From: Schaedlerella sp.
GTDB lineage: Bacteria; Bacillota; Clostridia; Lachnospirales; Lachnospiraceae
DNA: 14,885 nt
Direction: 5' to 3'
Assembly: GCA_020024595.1 (NCBI GenBank)
Contig: JAHHTO010000047.1
Span: 1-14,885, forward strand
The notes below the pieces were generated by a model. It saw nothing but the letters and a program-made list of their open reading frames with translations, was not told where the DNA came from and did not search any database. Position numbers and translations under genes: made by a program. This document shows, piece by piece, positions 1 through 7,724 of this stretch (position 1 is the stretch's first letter; every line of letters begins with the position of its first letter).

Positions 1-872
1 CCGTTGGCAATGGCTTCAGATACCCAGTCACCTGCAAATGGCATCATACCAATTTTTCCAAGACCAAAGTTTGTAACGAGGTCAGAGAATTTTAATGTAA
101 GGTCACTTTGAAGAACGCCTTCGCTCTTTAATTTCTGATAGTATTCTGCGGCTTTGATCACAGCTGGATCTGTGAAAGTCAGTTCTGCAGTTCCGTCTTC
201 ATTTTCTTTGGTCAGATCACCGCCGGCTTGCCATACATAGTACTGGAAGAACCATTCTGTCCATTCGGCTGCAAGTGTTGCATAACCAGAGACCTGATTG
301 TCAGGGTCGTTGATTTTTTTGGCAGCTTCAATTGCTTCATCCCATGTTTTTGGAGGCTCTTTAATTCCGGCTTCTTCAAATAATGTTTTGTTATATCCGA
401 AGAGCATCGGGGATACCTGGTTTGGAATTCCATACACATTGCCGTCTTTTGTAAACATATCAACATATTCTTTGGTATAGTTGTCCCATTCATCCCATTC
501 ATCTGTATACGGGTTCAAAGGTTCGAGGATACCGGAAGTAATATAGGAATCCATCATTGTGAAGGAGCAGTTTACAAGGTCAGGTGCAGTTCCGGCAGCA
601 ACTGCCTGATAGAACTCATTTCCAGGATCTCCTTCTTTTACAACTTTATTCAATTTAATATTTGGGTGCTCTTCTAGGAATTTCTTTTCCATAGAATTGT
701 ACCAGTCATCCTTATTACGACTAGTCTCCCAAATTGTTAGCTCTACTGTCTCTTCGTCAGAACCTTTCTTTGAAGAGGTTGTTTTGTCTGCATCTGTAGA
801 GCTACCGCAGCCAACGAACAATGTGCTTGCCATTGCAACACAGAGCATAGTAGCAAGTAATTTCTTTTTCAT
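1..872 (-). CDS. Sugar ABC transporter substrate-binding lipoprotein (partial, 3' end outside window)
   Basis: Captures a sugar or oligosaccharide outside the membrane and delivers it to the permeases encoded at 1098-3370. Read on the minus strand from ATG at 872-870, it gives 290 codons with no stop before the window edge. The N-terminus (MKKKLLATMLCVAMAS) is a signal peptide ending in a lipobox-like LFVGC, with the lipidated Cys at residue 22, followed by a Ser/Thr/Lys-rich linker. The mature part has the family-1 extracellular solute-binding pattern: VELTIWE near the start, FLEEHPNIKL, AAGTAPDLV, GNVYGIPNQ, then the hinge-region NKTLFEEAGIKEPPKTWDE. A strong GGAGG site lies at 883-887 (+ strand CCTCC), ten bases from the ATG. 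The family is typically 420-450 residues, so about one third is missing. It is divergent from its permeases, which is less usual than being in one operon. The family is clear; the ligand is not. Confidence 0.93.
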   Translation of the reverse strand, partial: MKKKLLATMLCVAMASTLFVGCGSSTDADKTTSSKKGSDEETVELTIWETSRNKDDWYNSMEKKFLEEHPNIKLNKVVKEGDPGNEFYQAVAAGTAPDLVNCSFTMMDSYITSGILEPLNPYTDEWDEWDNYTKEYVDMFTKDGNVYGIPNQVSPMLFGYNKTLFEEAGIKEPPKTWDEAIEAAKKINDPDNQVSGYATLAAEWTEWFFQYYVWQAGGDLTKENEDGTAELTFTDPAVIKAAEYYQKLKSEGVLQSDLTLKFSDLVTNFGLGKIGMMPFAGDWVSEAIAN

Positions 873-911
873 AGTGTGTTTCCTCCTTTTTGCTTCGCTT
901 ATGATATATTC

Positions 912-940
912 ATCATAGCAGACAATGGTAAGAATTGGAA
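912..940 (-). promoter_or_regulatory. Putative sigma-A promoter for the binding-protein gene
   Basis: On the minus strand a TATGAT -10 hexamer (912-917) is preceded by TGC (918-920), giving an extended -10. Seventeen bases further upstream is TTCCAA (935-940), a weak -35. The site lies 40-70 bases before the ATG at 872. Read by eye from consensus only. Confidence 0.5.
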
Positions 941-961
941 TGTCTTGAATCTAACGGAAAA

Positions 962-1021
962 GGTCACCATTTTTAAGGTGGTAAGAAACGGTGAGTTAAA
1001 AACTTAAAAAAGGTGACTTAA
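962..1021. promoter_or_regulatory. Repeat cluster in the divergent regulatory region (candidate activator sites)
   Basis: GAAACGGTGAGTTAA (985-999) and AAAAAGGTGACTTAA (1007-1021) match at 12 of 15 positions and are offset by exactly 22 bases, about two helical turns. A related GGTGG lies at 977-981, and a GGTCACC palindrome at 962-968 carries the same core on both strands. CACC (965-968) and GGTG (977-980) also face each other across eight AT bases. Paired direct repeats two turns apart are a usual layout for AraC-family activators, and the locus encodes one at 9689-11239. The cluster sits between the divergent binding-protein and permease genes, so it could control both. A -10-like TTAATA (1018-1023) overlaps the right-hand repeat. 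Binding is inferred, not shown. Confidence 0.45.
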
Positions 1022-1083
1022 TAGTAAGGGGAAAACATTTTTTTTGAAGGGAAATCCATTTATACTAACGGAAGAAGAGAAAA

Positions 1084-1089
1084 GGGAGG
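1084..1089 (+). promoter_or_regulatory. Ribosome binding site fixing the start of the first permease
   Basis: GGGAGG lies eight bases upstream of ATG 1098. An upstream in-frame TTG at 1044 has no comparable site, and it would add a charged 18-residue leader, so 1098 is the preferred start. Confidence 0.75.
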
Positions 1090-1097
1090 TGCTACTG

Positions 1098-2003
1098 ATG
1101 AAAAAGAGTTCGCAAAAAAGGGGCGTAAAAACAAGTAGCTATCAGTTTAGAAAAAAAATTACACCATGGTGTATTTTATTTTTTCCAATGGCATTTACAG
1201 TGTGGTTAAAATATTATCCAATTGTCAGTGCGTTTTTTATTTCGTTATTTCAATATGATCCGATCAATCCACCGGGAAAATTTGTGGGATTTGGGAATTA
1301 TATAGAGATATTCCATATGCAGCATTATTGGGATTCCTGGAAAAATACATTCATTTTACTTGCACTGCAACTCTGTATGTGTTTTCTGATTCCTCTGATT
1401 CAGGCACTGCTGTTAAATGAGTTGGTACGACTGCAGAAATGTTTGACAACGCTGTATATACTTCCGGCGCTGATTCCTACATCTGTCAATGTGATCATTT
1501 GGAAGTGGATCTGGCATCCGGACTATGGTGTAGCAAATCAGATTGTGAAGTTTTTTGGCGGAGAAGCGCAGACATGGCTAAGTGACCCGAATCTGGTTAA
1601 GTTTTGTATCATCTTCCCCGGAGTGTTAGGCGGTGGTCTGACCGTGCTTTTGTATCTGTCAGCGATTCAAGGAGTCTCTATGGATATTATGGAATCCGCT
1701 TCTTTGGATGGTTGTACAGGCTTTGGACGAATCATACATATTATTTTGCCAAATATTTCTTTTATGATATTTATTCAGTTGATCATGTGCGTGATCACTA
1801 CGATGCAGATGCTAGACATACCATATATGTATGCGTCAGGAGGACCAAGCGGTGCTTCTACAACGCAGGGAATCTTCATATATAATGCATTTCATCAGGA
1901 TCTAAATTATGGAAAAGGATCTGCGGCATCTGTTATTCTTCTCTTTGTGATCGCAGCCATGACGATGATACAGATGCGTTTTGAAAAATCGGAGAAGGAG
2001 TAG
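1098..2003 (+). CDS. Sugar ABC transporter permease, MalF/UgpA-like
   Basis: One of two membrane subunits of a CUT1-type carbohydrate importer. With the ATG at 1098 it is 301 residues, normal for the family. After a basic N-terminus (about residues 1-20) there are six hydrophobic segments, the first around WCILFFPMAFTVWLKYYPIV. The text FVGFGNYIEIF after the first segment is typical of this permease group. The cytoplasmic coupling loop is near residues 199-220: ESASLDGCTGFGRIIHIILP, a slightly degenerate EAA motif (ESA for EAA) with the expected glycine and terminal LP. It is the first gene of the plus-strand operon; the second permease follows 11 bases after its stop, and the pair should form a heterodimer. 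No ATPase gene is nearby. Family call secure; the sugar is unknown. Confidence 0.92.
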   Translation: MKKSSQKRGVKTSSYQFRKKITPWCILFFPMAFTVWLKYYPIVSAFFISLFQYDPINPPGKFVGFGNYIEIFHMQHYWDSWKNTFILLALQLCMCFLIPLIQALLLNELVRLQKCLTTLYILPALIPTSVNVIIWKWIWHPDYGVANQIVKFFGGEAQTWLSDPNLVKFCIIFPGVLGGGLTVLLYLSAIQGVSMDIMESASLDGCTGFGRIIHIILPNISFMIFIQLIMCVITTMQMLDIPYMYASGGPSGASTTQGIFIYNAFHQDLNYGKGSAASVILLFVIAAMTMIQMRFEKSEKE

Positions 2004-2014
2004 GGGGCAGAGAA

Positions 2015-3370
2015 ATGAAGACAATCGGGAAAAAAAGAATGAAAAAAAAGCTTGGAAGATCTGAACAAAGATTGAAAATCGTTGCGGTGGTAGTGTCTCT
2101 GATATTTGCGGCGTTGATGCTATACCCTATGGTTTTTGCGGTATCTAGCTCTATGAAAGATAATTCAAAAATATATGAGGTTCCGCCAAAACTGCTTCCT
2201 AATGCAGCGAACAGCCTTTCTGTTGTACTTGATTACTCCGATCAAAAGGGGAGTGAGGAACAGCTGAAAAACCAGATGATGCAAGACAGTGTTCTTACAA
2301 TGATGGGACTCAGCCAAAAGATGTCCGATGATTCGATCATGGAGATTAAAGTATATGGAACAAAGGACGGAGAAACTGTTTATTATTCTAGGGCACATCA
2401 GATGAAGCTTCAGATGGAAAAGGACTATGGAATCTATAAAGGAACTGCCATCAAAAAAGAAGTGCTGCTTCATGATGAGCGTTTTATCCGTGCATGTGAT
2501 TCCATCGGTTATGAATTTAATCTTAACGGGGTTTCTAAAAAAGCACCGGAAGGACTAGGAAGTAAGTTTGAGAAAAAAGCAGAAAAGATTCTGGAAGAGA
2601 AATATCAGACGACAGGAACACTTGTCAGTGTAGGAGATCAAGTAAAGAATATACTGAATTTGGAAAGCTTCAAATATTATTTAAAGATGCCTGCATATAT
2701 CTATCCGGAGAGTGCTGCTATTCAGAAATTCGGATTTATGACCTTTGTATTTAACAGTATTATCGTAATCGGATTTGCGATGATCTCACAAGTCTTCTTA
2801 TGCTCGGTTTGTGCATTTGTAATTAGCAGAAAACTGTCAAAAAGGGCAGGAAAAGCTGTACTTCTGTTCTTTTTGGGAGGCATGATGGTTCCGTTTGCAA
2901 GTATTATGCTTCCTCAGTTGATCATGTACAAACAAATGGGCGCTTACAATAATTACTTCGCACTGCTGTTACCGTTTTTGTATCCATTTGGCTTCTATGT
3001 ATATCTGTATAAGGGATTTTTTGATCAGATTCCGGCAAGCTATTTTGAAGCGGCAGAGCTAGATGGAGCGGGAAGTTTTTACTTGTATAGCAAGATTTGT
3101 ATGCCACTGTCAAAACCGATCATTTCATTGATCGCGTTGCAGACATTCATCGGAAACTGGAATGATTTCTTCTGGGCATGGCTGGTAACAGAGGATCAGA
3201 AGTTATGGACATTAAATGTGGCACTTTACAATATTTCAAACAATGTGGCTACGAAGCAAAATGCATTGATGGGGCTTGCGGTAGTTACGATCATGCCGGT
3301 TATTCTGCTATCGATTTTGTTCTCAAAACAGTTGAAACAAAGTATCGTGGCGTCTGGTGTTAAGGGATAA
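2015..3370 (+). CDS. Sugar ABC transporter permease, MalG-like, with a large extracytoplasmic insertion
   Basis: Second membrane subunit of the importer. At 451 residues it is far longer than the usual 270-300. Segment 1 (about residues 22-46) leads to the normal SSSMKDNSKIYEVPPKLLP, then about 150 extra residues (63-214), rich in Lys, Glu and Met and without a hydrophobic segment, before the family pattern resumes at NLESFKYYLKMP and NSIIVIG (second segment). The rest is canonical: segments around FLGGMMVPFASIMLPQ and YFALLLPFLYPFGFYVYLY, the EAA loop EAAELDGAGSFYLYSKICMP from residue 345, and GNWNDFFWAWLVT. By the positive-inside pattern the insertion should lie outside the membrane. By analogy with the P2 loop of E. 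coli MalF it could contact the binding protein, but that is inference. A GGGGG/GGAGAAGGAG purine tract lies just before the start. Confidence 0.9.
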   Translation: MKTIGKKRMKKKLGRSEQRLKIVAVVVSLIFAALMLYPMVFAVSSSMKDNSKIYEVPPKLLPNAANSLSVVLDYSDQKGSEEQLKNQMMQDSVLTMMGLSQKMSDDSIMEIKVYGTKDGETVYYSRAHQMKLQMEKDYGIYKGTAIKKEVLLHDERFIRACDSIGYEFNLNGVSKKAPEGLGSKFEKKAEKILEEKYQTTGTLVSVGDQVKNILNLESFKYYLKMPAYIYPESAAIQKFGFMTFVFNSIIVIGFAMISQVFLCSVCAFVISRKLSKRAGKAVLLFFLGGMMVPFASIMLPQLIMYKQMGAYNNYFALLLPFLYPFGFYVYLYKGFFDQIPASYFEAAELDGAGSFYLYSKICMPLSKPIISLIALQTFIGNWNDFFWAWLVTEDQKLWTLNVALYNISNNVATKQNALMGLAVVTIMPVILLSILFSKQLKQSIVASGVKG

Positions 3371-3392
3371 TTCCCGGAAAGGAGAAGGGCGT

Positions 3393-4655
3393 ATGATGAA
3401 GAAAAAACAATGGAAACACATGACAATGGCAGTGGCAGCGGTGGCAATGATCTCTCAGTGTCCGGTGTTGTCTGCTAAGGCGGCACCACTTGAAAGCGGG
3501 AACTGGACATTGCTTCCGGCGGCATCGGATGAATTTGATGGCACTAGCCTGGATGAAGCAAAATGGAAAAACGGAATTTGGTATGATGTAACATCAGACC
3601 TTGCATTTCATCCTGATAATGTGTCTGTAAGAGATGGAAATCTAGTACTGACAGCAAAAAAGGAAACTTATAACGGAAAGAACTATACGGCAGCAGCTGT
3701 TGAGTCCAAATTTGAGGTACCCGGAACAGCAACTTATGTAGAAGTACGTGCAAAAGCGCTGGATAAAAAAGCGAATGTGTTAAGTGCGATCTGGCTGCAG
3801 TCTTCGCCGCTTACGTGGGCAATGAATCCGAACCCAGAGATCGATATCATGGAGACGTTTGACTATAGTAAAATGACAAGTACATTACATACATGGCGTC
3901 AAAGTCCGAACCTTCATCTAAAGATGGGATCAAATGGATGGAATACAGGGTTAGATGCTATCAGTGCAGATTATCATACCTATGCATTAGAGAGAAGAGA
4001 TGGAACGCTCCGGTTTTATTTTGATGGGAATCTGACGTGGGAGAGAACCAGCTATGAGGATTCTTTTGTGGAACTTTCCCGCCATATGGTTCTTAGTTTG
4101 GAAGGACATTTGGGAGCACCGGTGGAAGAGTACTTACCGGGAGAATTTTTGATTGATTATGTGCGGACCTATTACGATAGTGATTTTGCCGGAGCACCGA
4201 CAGATGGGTTGTATCAAATTGTGAACAAGCAAAGCGGAAAGGCACTGTCTGTACCATTAGAAAATAATTCCACACAACTGGTACAAAAAGATCCGGTCAT
4301 AGCAGGAGCTTGGAGAGTTAGGAAAGAGCAGGATGACACTTGGATCATGGAAAATGCATCCAATGGACATTATGTGGACTTGGCAGCAGATGGCGGCGTT
4401 ACCTCGAACGGAACACCAATCCTGCATTATGAGAGTCATGGTGGAATCAATCAGAAGTGGTATATTGTTCCAACAGAGGGAGGAGCATTTAAGATTATTT
4501 CTGCACTCAGTGGCAAATCACTTTGTGTGAAAGATGCATCTATGGAAGAGAATGCGCCAATTATTCAGTGGACTTATGGAAATGACAATGAGGATGATAA
4601 TGACGAGTGGATGTTTGTTCGGATAGAAAATGATAGCTGGGGGAGCGAATGGTGA
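3393..4655 (+). CDS. Secreted GH16 endo-glycanase with C-terminal ricin-type lectin domain
   Basis: Predicted to hydrolyse internal beta-linkages of a polysaccharide or host glycan outside the cell. The start at 3393 (or ATG 3396) follows AAAGGAGAAGGG at 3378-3389. The product is 420 residues. A basic start and hydrophobic stretch ending VLSAKAAP give a signal peptide cleaved near residue 30; no LPXTG or membrane anchor is seen, so it is likely released. Residues about 35-265 are a GH16 domain (SDEFDGTSLDEAKW, then PEIDIMETFDY). The catalytic signature ExDxxE is Glu149, Asp151, Glu154, where 149 is the nucleophile and 154 the acid/base by family rule. Residues about 270-415 resemble a ricin-B/CBM13 trefoil, with QKW (354-356) and DEW (404-406). 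GH16 covers beta-glucanases, agarases, carrageenases and endo-beta-galactosidases. The neighbouring alpha-galactosidase favours a galactose-containing target, but that is inference. Confidence 0.88.
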   Translation: MMKKKQWKHMTMAVAAVAMISQCPVLSAKAAPLESGNWTLLPAASDEFDGTSLDEAKWKNGIWYDVTSDLAFHPDNVSVRDGNLVLTAKKETYNGKNYTAAAVESKFEVPGTATYVEVRAKALDKKANVLSAIWLQSSPLTWAMNPNPEIDIMETFDYSKMTSTLHTWRQSPNLHLKMGSNGWNTGLDAISADYHTYALERRDGTLRFYFDGNLTWERTSYEDSFVELSRHMVLSLEGHLGAPVEEYLPGEFLIDYVRTYYDSDFAGAPTDGLYQIVNKQSGKALSVPLENNSTQLVQKDPVIAGAWRVRKEQDDTWIMENASNGHYVDLAADGGVTSNGTPILHYESHGGINQKWYIVPTEGGAFKIISALSGKSLCVKDASMEENAPIIQWTYGNDNEDDNDEWMFVRIENDSWGSEW

Positions 4656-5920
4656 TGAAAAAGATGACGGTTGCAATCTTAGGGCTTGGAGGCAGGGGAT
4701 TGCATGTGTATGCGCCAATTATCGAAAAGAATGCAGAAAAGATGGAACTGATTGCAGTAGCAGATCTTATGGAAGATAAGGTGCGAGAAGCGAGAGAACG
4801 TTATCATCTGAAAGAAGAGAATTGCTTTTCCAGTGCAGAAGAAATGCTTTCTAAAGAGCGTCTTGCAGATGTGATGTTTATTTGTACACAGGATCGAGAT
4901 CATGTCAGACATGCCATTGCAGCGATTCAGAAAGGATATCATCTTCTTTTAGAAAAACCGGTCTCTCCGGACGAAGAAGAGTGTCGTTTGTTATTAAAAG
5001 AAGCAGAAGAACATCAAAGGAAAGTATGTGTTTGTCATGTCCTTCGATACACTCCGTTTTATAGCAAAATCAAAGAAATGCTGTTGAATGGTGCAGTTGG
5101 AAAAGTGATGAATATCCAAGCAAGGGAAGATGTGGGATTCTTCCATCAGGCACATTCGTTTGTCCGTGGAAACTGGAGAGATTCAAAAGAAACCAGCCCG
5201 ATGATTTTGGCAAAATGTTGCCATGATATGGATATTCTCGTGTGGTTATCAGAATCAAGATGCCGGAGAGTATCTTCGTTTGGAGAATTGTCATGGTTCA
5301 AAACAGAGAATGCACCCAAGGGTGCTGCAAAGCGTTGTCTGGATGGCTGTGCTGCAAAAGAAACCTGTCCGTATGACGCAGAAAAAATTTATATCACGGA
5401 TAAAGACACGGGAGTCCGTCATGGAGCAGGATGGCCGGCAAATTCATTTGTTCTTCACCCGGAAGAAGAGGCTGTGAGAAGAGCGCTGCAGGAGAACCCG
5501 TATGGTAGGTGTGTATATCATTGTGATAACAATGTGGTAGATCATCAAGTGGTCAATCTGCAGATGGACAATGGGATCACGGTGACATTTTCTATGTGTG
5601 CATTCAGTGCAACCTGTAACAGAACGATCAAGATCATGGGAACTATGGGACAGATCGAAGGAGATATGGGGAAAAATATGATTTATTATACCCCGTTTGG
5701 AAAAGAAACAGAAGAAATTGATCTTACCAAACTGACGACGGATTTTAGCGGACATGGTGGCGGAGATGTAAGATTGGTGCAGCAGTTCTGTGATTATATT
5801 ATGAAAGGAAAAGAAACCCCGTCTATTACCAATTTGGAAGTGTCGTTGGAAAGCCATTATATCGCGCTTGCGGCGGAGAAATCCAGGTTGGAAAATGGGA
5901 ACATGATTTCATTGAAATAG
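4655..5920 (+). CDS. Gfo/Idh/MocA-family NAD(P)-dependent oxidoreductase
   Basis: Cytoplasmic sugar or sugar-derivative oxidoreductase. The N-terminal Rossmann fold carries GLGGRG (residues 10-15), followed by IAVADL, and the family EKP motif is at 100-102. The catalytic-region motif is K187-CCHDMD (HD at 190-191). Length is 421 residues from ATG 4655, whose A is the last base of the GH16 stop (TGATG). An in-frame ATG at 4649 is also possible, but lies only four bases from the GGGGGAG site. A three-cysteine cluster, Cys228, Cys232 and Cys238 (CLDGC, then TCPYDAEKIY), lies in the C-terminal domain; similar clusters occur in some family members. It may oxidise or epimerise an imported sugar. 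The same fold also contains GH109 glycosidases, which use NAD in a redox mechanism, so a glycosidase role cannot be excluded. Substrate unknown. Confidence 0.88.
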   Translation: MKKMTVAILGLGGRGLHVYAPIIEKNAEKMELIAVADLMEDKVREARERYHLKEENCFSSAEEMLSKERLADVMFICTQDRDHVRHAIAAIQKGYHLLLEKPVSPDEEECRLLLKEAEEHQRKVCVCHVLRYTPFYSKIKEMLLNGAVGKVMNIQAREDVGFFHQAHSFVRGNWRDSKETSPMILAKCCHDMDILVWLSESRCRRVSSFGELSWFKTENAPKGAAKRCLDGCAAKETCPYDAEKIYITDKDTGVRHGAGWPANSFVLHPEEEAVRRALQENPYGRCVYHCDNNVVDHQVVNLQMDNGITVTFSMCAFSATCNRTIKIMGTMGQIEGDMGKNMIYYTPFGKETEEIDLTKLTTDFSGHGGGDVRLVQQFCDYIMKGKETPSITNLEVSLESHYIALAAEKSRLENGNMISLK

Positions 5921-5944
5921 ACGATAGGCGGGAAGAAGAAAAGG

Positions 5945-7588
5945 ATGGAGAAACAGTATCGAGGAGTTTTAACAGAAAAAGAGGAGTTTTTATATCCAGA
6001 CAGCATATGTAAAGAACTACCGAAAGAACTGCGTGTGGTAATGCCGCTGAATGGAAAGCCGGGAATCCAGCTGCTGTTGGAAACAGAAGGTCAGGAAATT
6101 GTCATGTGTTTGGAAGGAGATGATTTTCAGGCAGAATGGTATCGGATGCGTGAAATTCCAGTAGAATATAATACCGGAGATGGAGAAAATCAGGGTGGAG
6201 CGATGGTTTTGATGGAAAGACCAGAAAAGAAGCCGGATTATGTCACTAGACAGGCACCATTCTGGGTTTACGATTGTCTGGAAGAAAGCCAAGATGGACA
6301 GATTCGCACAAAAGATGGAAAAGCTGCAGTTTACATTTGCTTGAATGGAAAAGAAGGCATTAAGGCGGGAGAACATGTCGTTTGGTTGAAAGCAAAGACA
6401 GAAGAAGGGGAATACCGATGCAGAATCACAGTACAGGTTTATGATGTGCAGATTCCAGAAAATACATTTTCTGTGACAAACTGGTTTTCAGAGGAGGCAA
6501 TCTGTCGATTCCATCATGTAGAACAAGGAACAGAAGCATATTTAGAGATGATCCGAAAATATGCACGTGCAATGCGCAGAATGCATCAGAATATATTTTT
6601 TATCCAGTTAGATGAACGATGTGTGGTATCAAAAGAACCATATCAGTTTGATTTTGAATATTTATCTCCGCTGATTTCTTGTTTTTTTGAAGAGGGAATG
6701 CAATATATGGAACTGGGAGTGCTCCTAGATCGGGGATTTCTTCCGGATGGAATGCTGGATATGTATACGGACAGTTTCACCTGTTCCATGGCAAAAGATG
6801 TGCCGGTAGATTCTCTCAAAGGATATGAGATCACGGTGCGTTTTGTGCAGAGTTTGGCAGCCTATTTACAGATACATGGATGGGAAAAACAAGTATTGTT
6901 TCACATCCATGATGAGCCGGACATCCATTATAAATCCAAGGAAGTTCTGGAGGCGAGAAAGCGTCAGTATTATTTGGCAGCAGGAATTTTAAGAAAATAT
7001 ATCCCAGGGATTCAGATCATCGAAGCAGTAGATTCTGCACAGTTTCGAGGTGGAATTGATATTTGGGTTCCGGGAACGGCCGGATATGAAAAGAAAAAAG
7101 AAGAGTTCGATCAGTTAATTGAACTCGGTGAGAAAGTATGGACATATGTCTGCTGTGGACCGGAAGGTCACTGGCTGAATCGTTTTCTAGACTTTGCATT
7201 GATCAAGGGAAGATTATTATTCTGGGGATGTGCAAAGAATCGGATTTCAGGTTTTCTACATTGGGGACTCAACCAGTTTCAACAAGGGATGAATCCTTAT
7301 GAAGGAACGAGCTGTCCGAATCATACCGGAATTGGTACCAATTTCCCGTGTGGAGATTCCTTCCTGATCTATCCAGGTGAAGACGGGCCGAATTTGGGAA
7401 TGCGGCTAGAGGCACAGAGGCGTGGAGCAGAGGATGTTGCATTATGGCAGGTTCTACGAGAGAAAAATAGTCAGCTGCATGACGAGTTGATCGGAAAGAT
7501 GTTTACGAACAACTATACGTATAACGATGAACCGGCAAAATTCCAGGAAGTATATGAGGAATTGTTGGCTGCGCTGCAGGAACAGTAA
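5945..7588 (+). CDS. DUF4091 / GH123-like glycoside hydrolase, cytoplasmic
   Basis: A 547-residue protein with no signal peptide, so it should act on imported fragments. The first 170 residues are beta-rich (HVVWLKAKTEEGEYRCRITVQV ends an immunoglobulin-like part, given here only as a landmark). A TIM-barrel-like region follows, with ITVRFVQSLAAYLQ and then HIHDEPD, where Asp323 and Glu324 match the adjacent Asp-Glu pair of GH123 beta-N-acetylgalactosaminidases (substrate-assisted catalysis). The C-terminus has the DUF4091 signature: RLLFWGCAKNRISGFLHWGLN, then GDSFLIYPGEDGPNLGMRLEAQRRGAEDVALW. The family is commonly found in glycan loci and is mostly uncharacterised. It is the last gene of the operon, 24 bases after the oxidoreductase, and a terminator follows. 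Domain assignment is firm; GalNAc specificity is a guess from the family. Confidence 0.85.
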   Translation: MEKQYRGVLTEKEEFLYPDSICKELPKELRVVMPLNGKPGIQLLLETEGQEIVMCLEGDDFQAEWYRMREIPVEYNTGDGENQGGAMVLMERPEKKPDYVTRQAPFWVYDCLEESQDGQIRTKDGKAAVYICLNGKEGIKAGEHVVWLKAKTEEGEYRCRITVQVYDVQIPENTFSVTNWFSEEAICRFHHVEQGTEAYLEMIRKYARAMRRMHQNIFFIQLDERCVVSKEPYQFDFEYLSPLISCFFEEGMQYMELGVLLDRGFLPDGMLDMYTDSFTCSMAKDVPVDSLKGYEITVRFVQSLAAYLQIHGWEKQVLFHIHDEPDIHYKSKEVLEARKRQYYLAAGILRKYIPGIQIIEAVDSAQFRGGIDIWVPGTAGYEKKKEEFDQLIELGEKVWTYVCCGPEGHWLNRFLDFALIKGRLLFWGCAKNRISGFLHWGLNQFQQGMNPYEGTSCPNHTGIGTNFPCGDSFLIYPGEDGPNLGMRLEAQRRGAEDVALWQVLREKNSQLHDELIGKMFTNNYTYNDEPAKFQEVYEELLAALQEQ

Positions 7589-7616
7589 AAAACAGAAAGA
7601 AAATTTGACAATACAG

Positions 7617-7658
7617 AAACCTCGTACAGCTTTATGTTAGAAGCTTTACGAGGTTTTT
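7617..7658 (+). terminator. Intrinsic terminator after the transport/hydrolase operon
   Basis: AACCTCGTA (7618-7626) pairs perfectly with TACGAGGTT (7647-7655). After one C/T mismatch, AGCTT (7628-7632) pairs with AAGCT (7641-7645) around an eight-base loop. The 3' arm runs into TTTTT (7654-7658). It lies about 30 bases after the stop at 7588 and separates this operon from the kinase operon. Confidence 0.88.
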
Positions 7659-7715
7659 AGCGATAGAATGACAGAGAACTTATTCTATACAAAAGTGGCG
7701 TTCTGACCACATTAC

Positions 7716-7724
7716 TGTTATACT
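7716..7724 (+). promoter_or_regulatory. Putative extended -10 promoter of the kinase-regulator-galactosidase operon
   Basis: TGTTATACT is an extended -10 (TG, one base, TATACT at 7719-7724). The -35 position (about 7696-7701, TGGCGT) is poor, which suits an extended -10 or an activated promoter. The ATG at 7765 is about 40 bases downstream. Confidence 0.55.

Noticed and set aside
212..502. Open frame of 96 codons on the minus strand
   Set aside because: It lies within the binding-protein gene in another frame of the same strand; the binding-protein frame is continuous and shows clear family motifs.
697..918. Open frame of 73 codons on the plus strand
   Set aside because: It is antisense to the start of the binding-protein gene, with no ribosome binding site or recognisable motif.
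978..996. Possible CcpA cre site around GTAAGAAACGGTGAG
   Set aside because: Only the CG centre and some A positions fit; the conserved TG and CA ends are missing.
1044..1097. TTG start giving 18 extra residues on the first permease
   Set aside because: The ATG at 1098 has a strong GGGAGG at proper spacing, and the extra residues are not family-like.
3357..3392. Upstream start for the GH16 gene inside the preceding permease gene
   Set aside because: It would place 12 charged residues before the signal peptide; ATG 3393 has an AAAGGAG site at good spacing.
5444..5857. 137-codon open frame on the minus strand
   Set aside because: Antisense to the oxidoreductase gene, whose frame is intact and motif-rich; its own sequence looks like low-information shadow translation.
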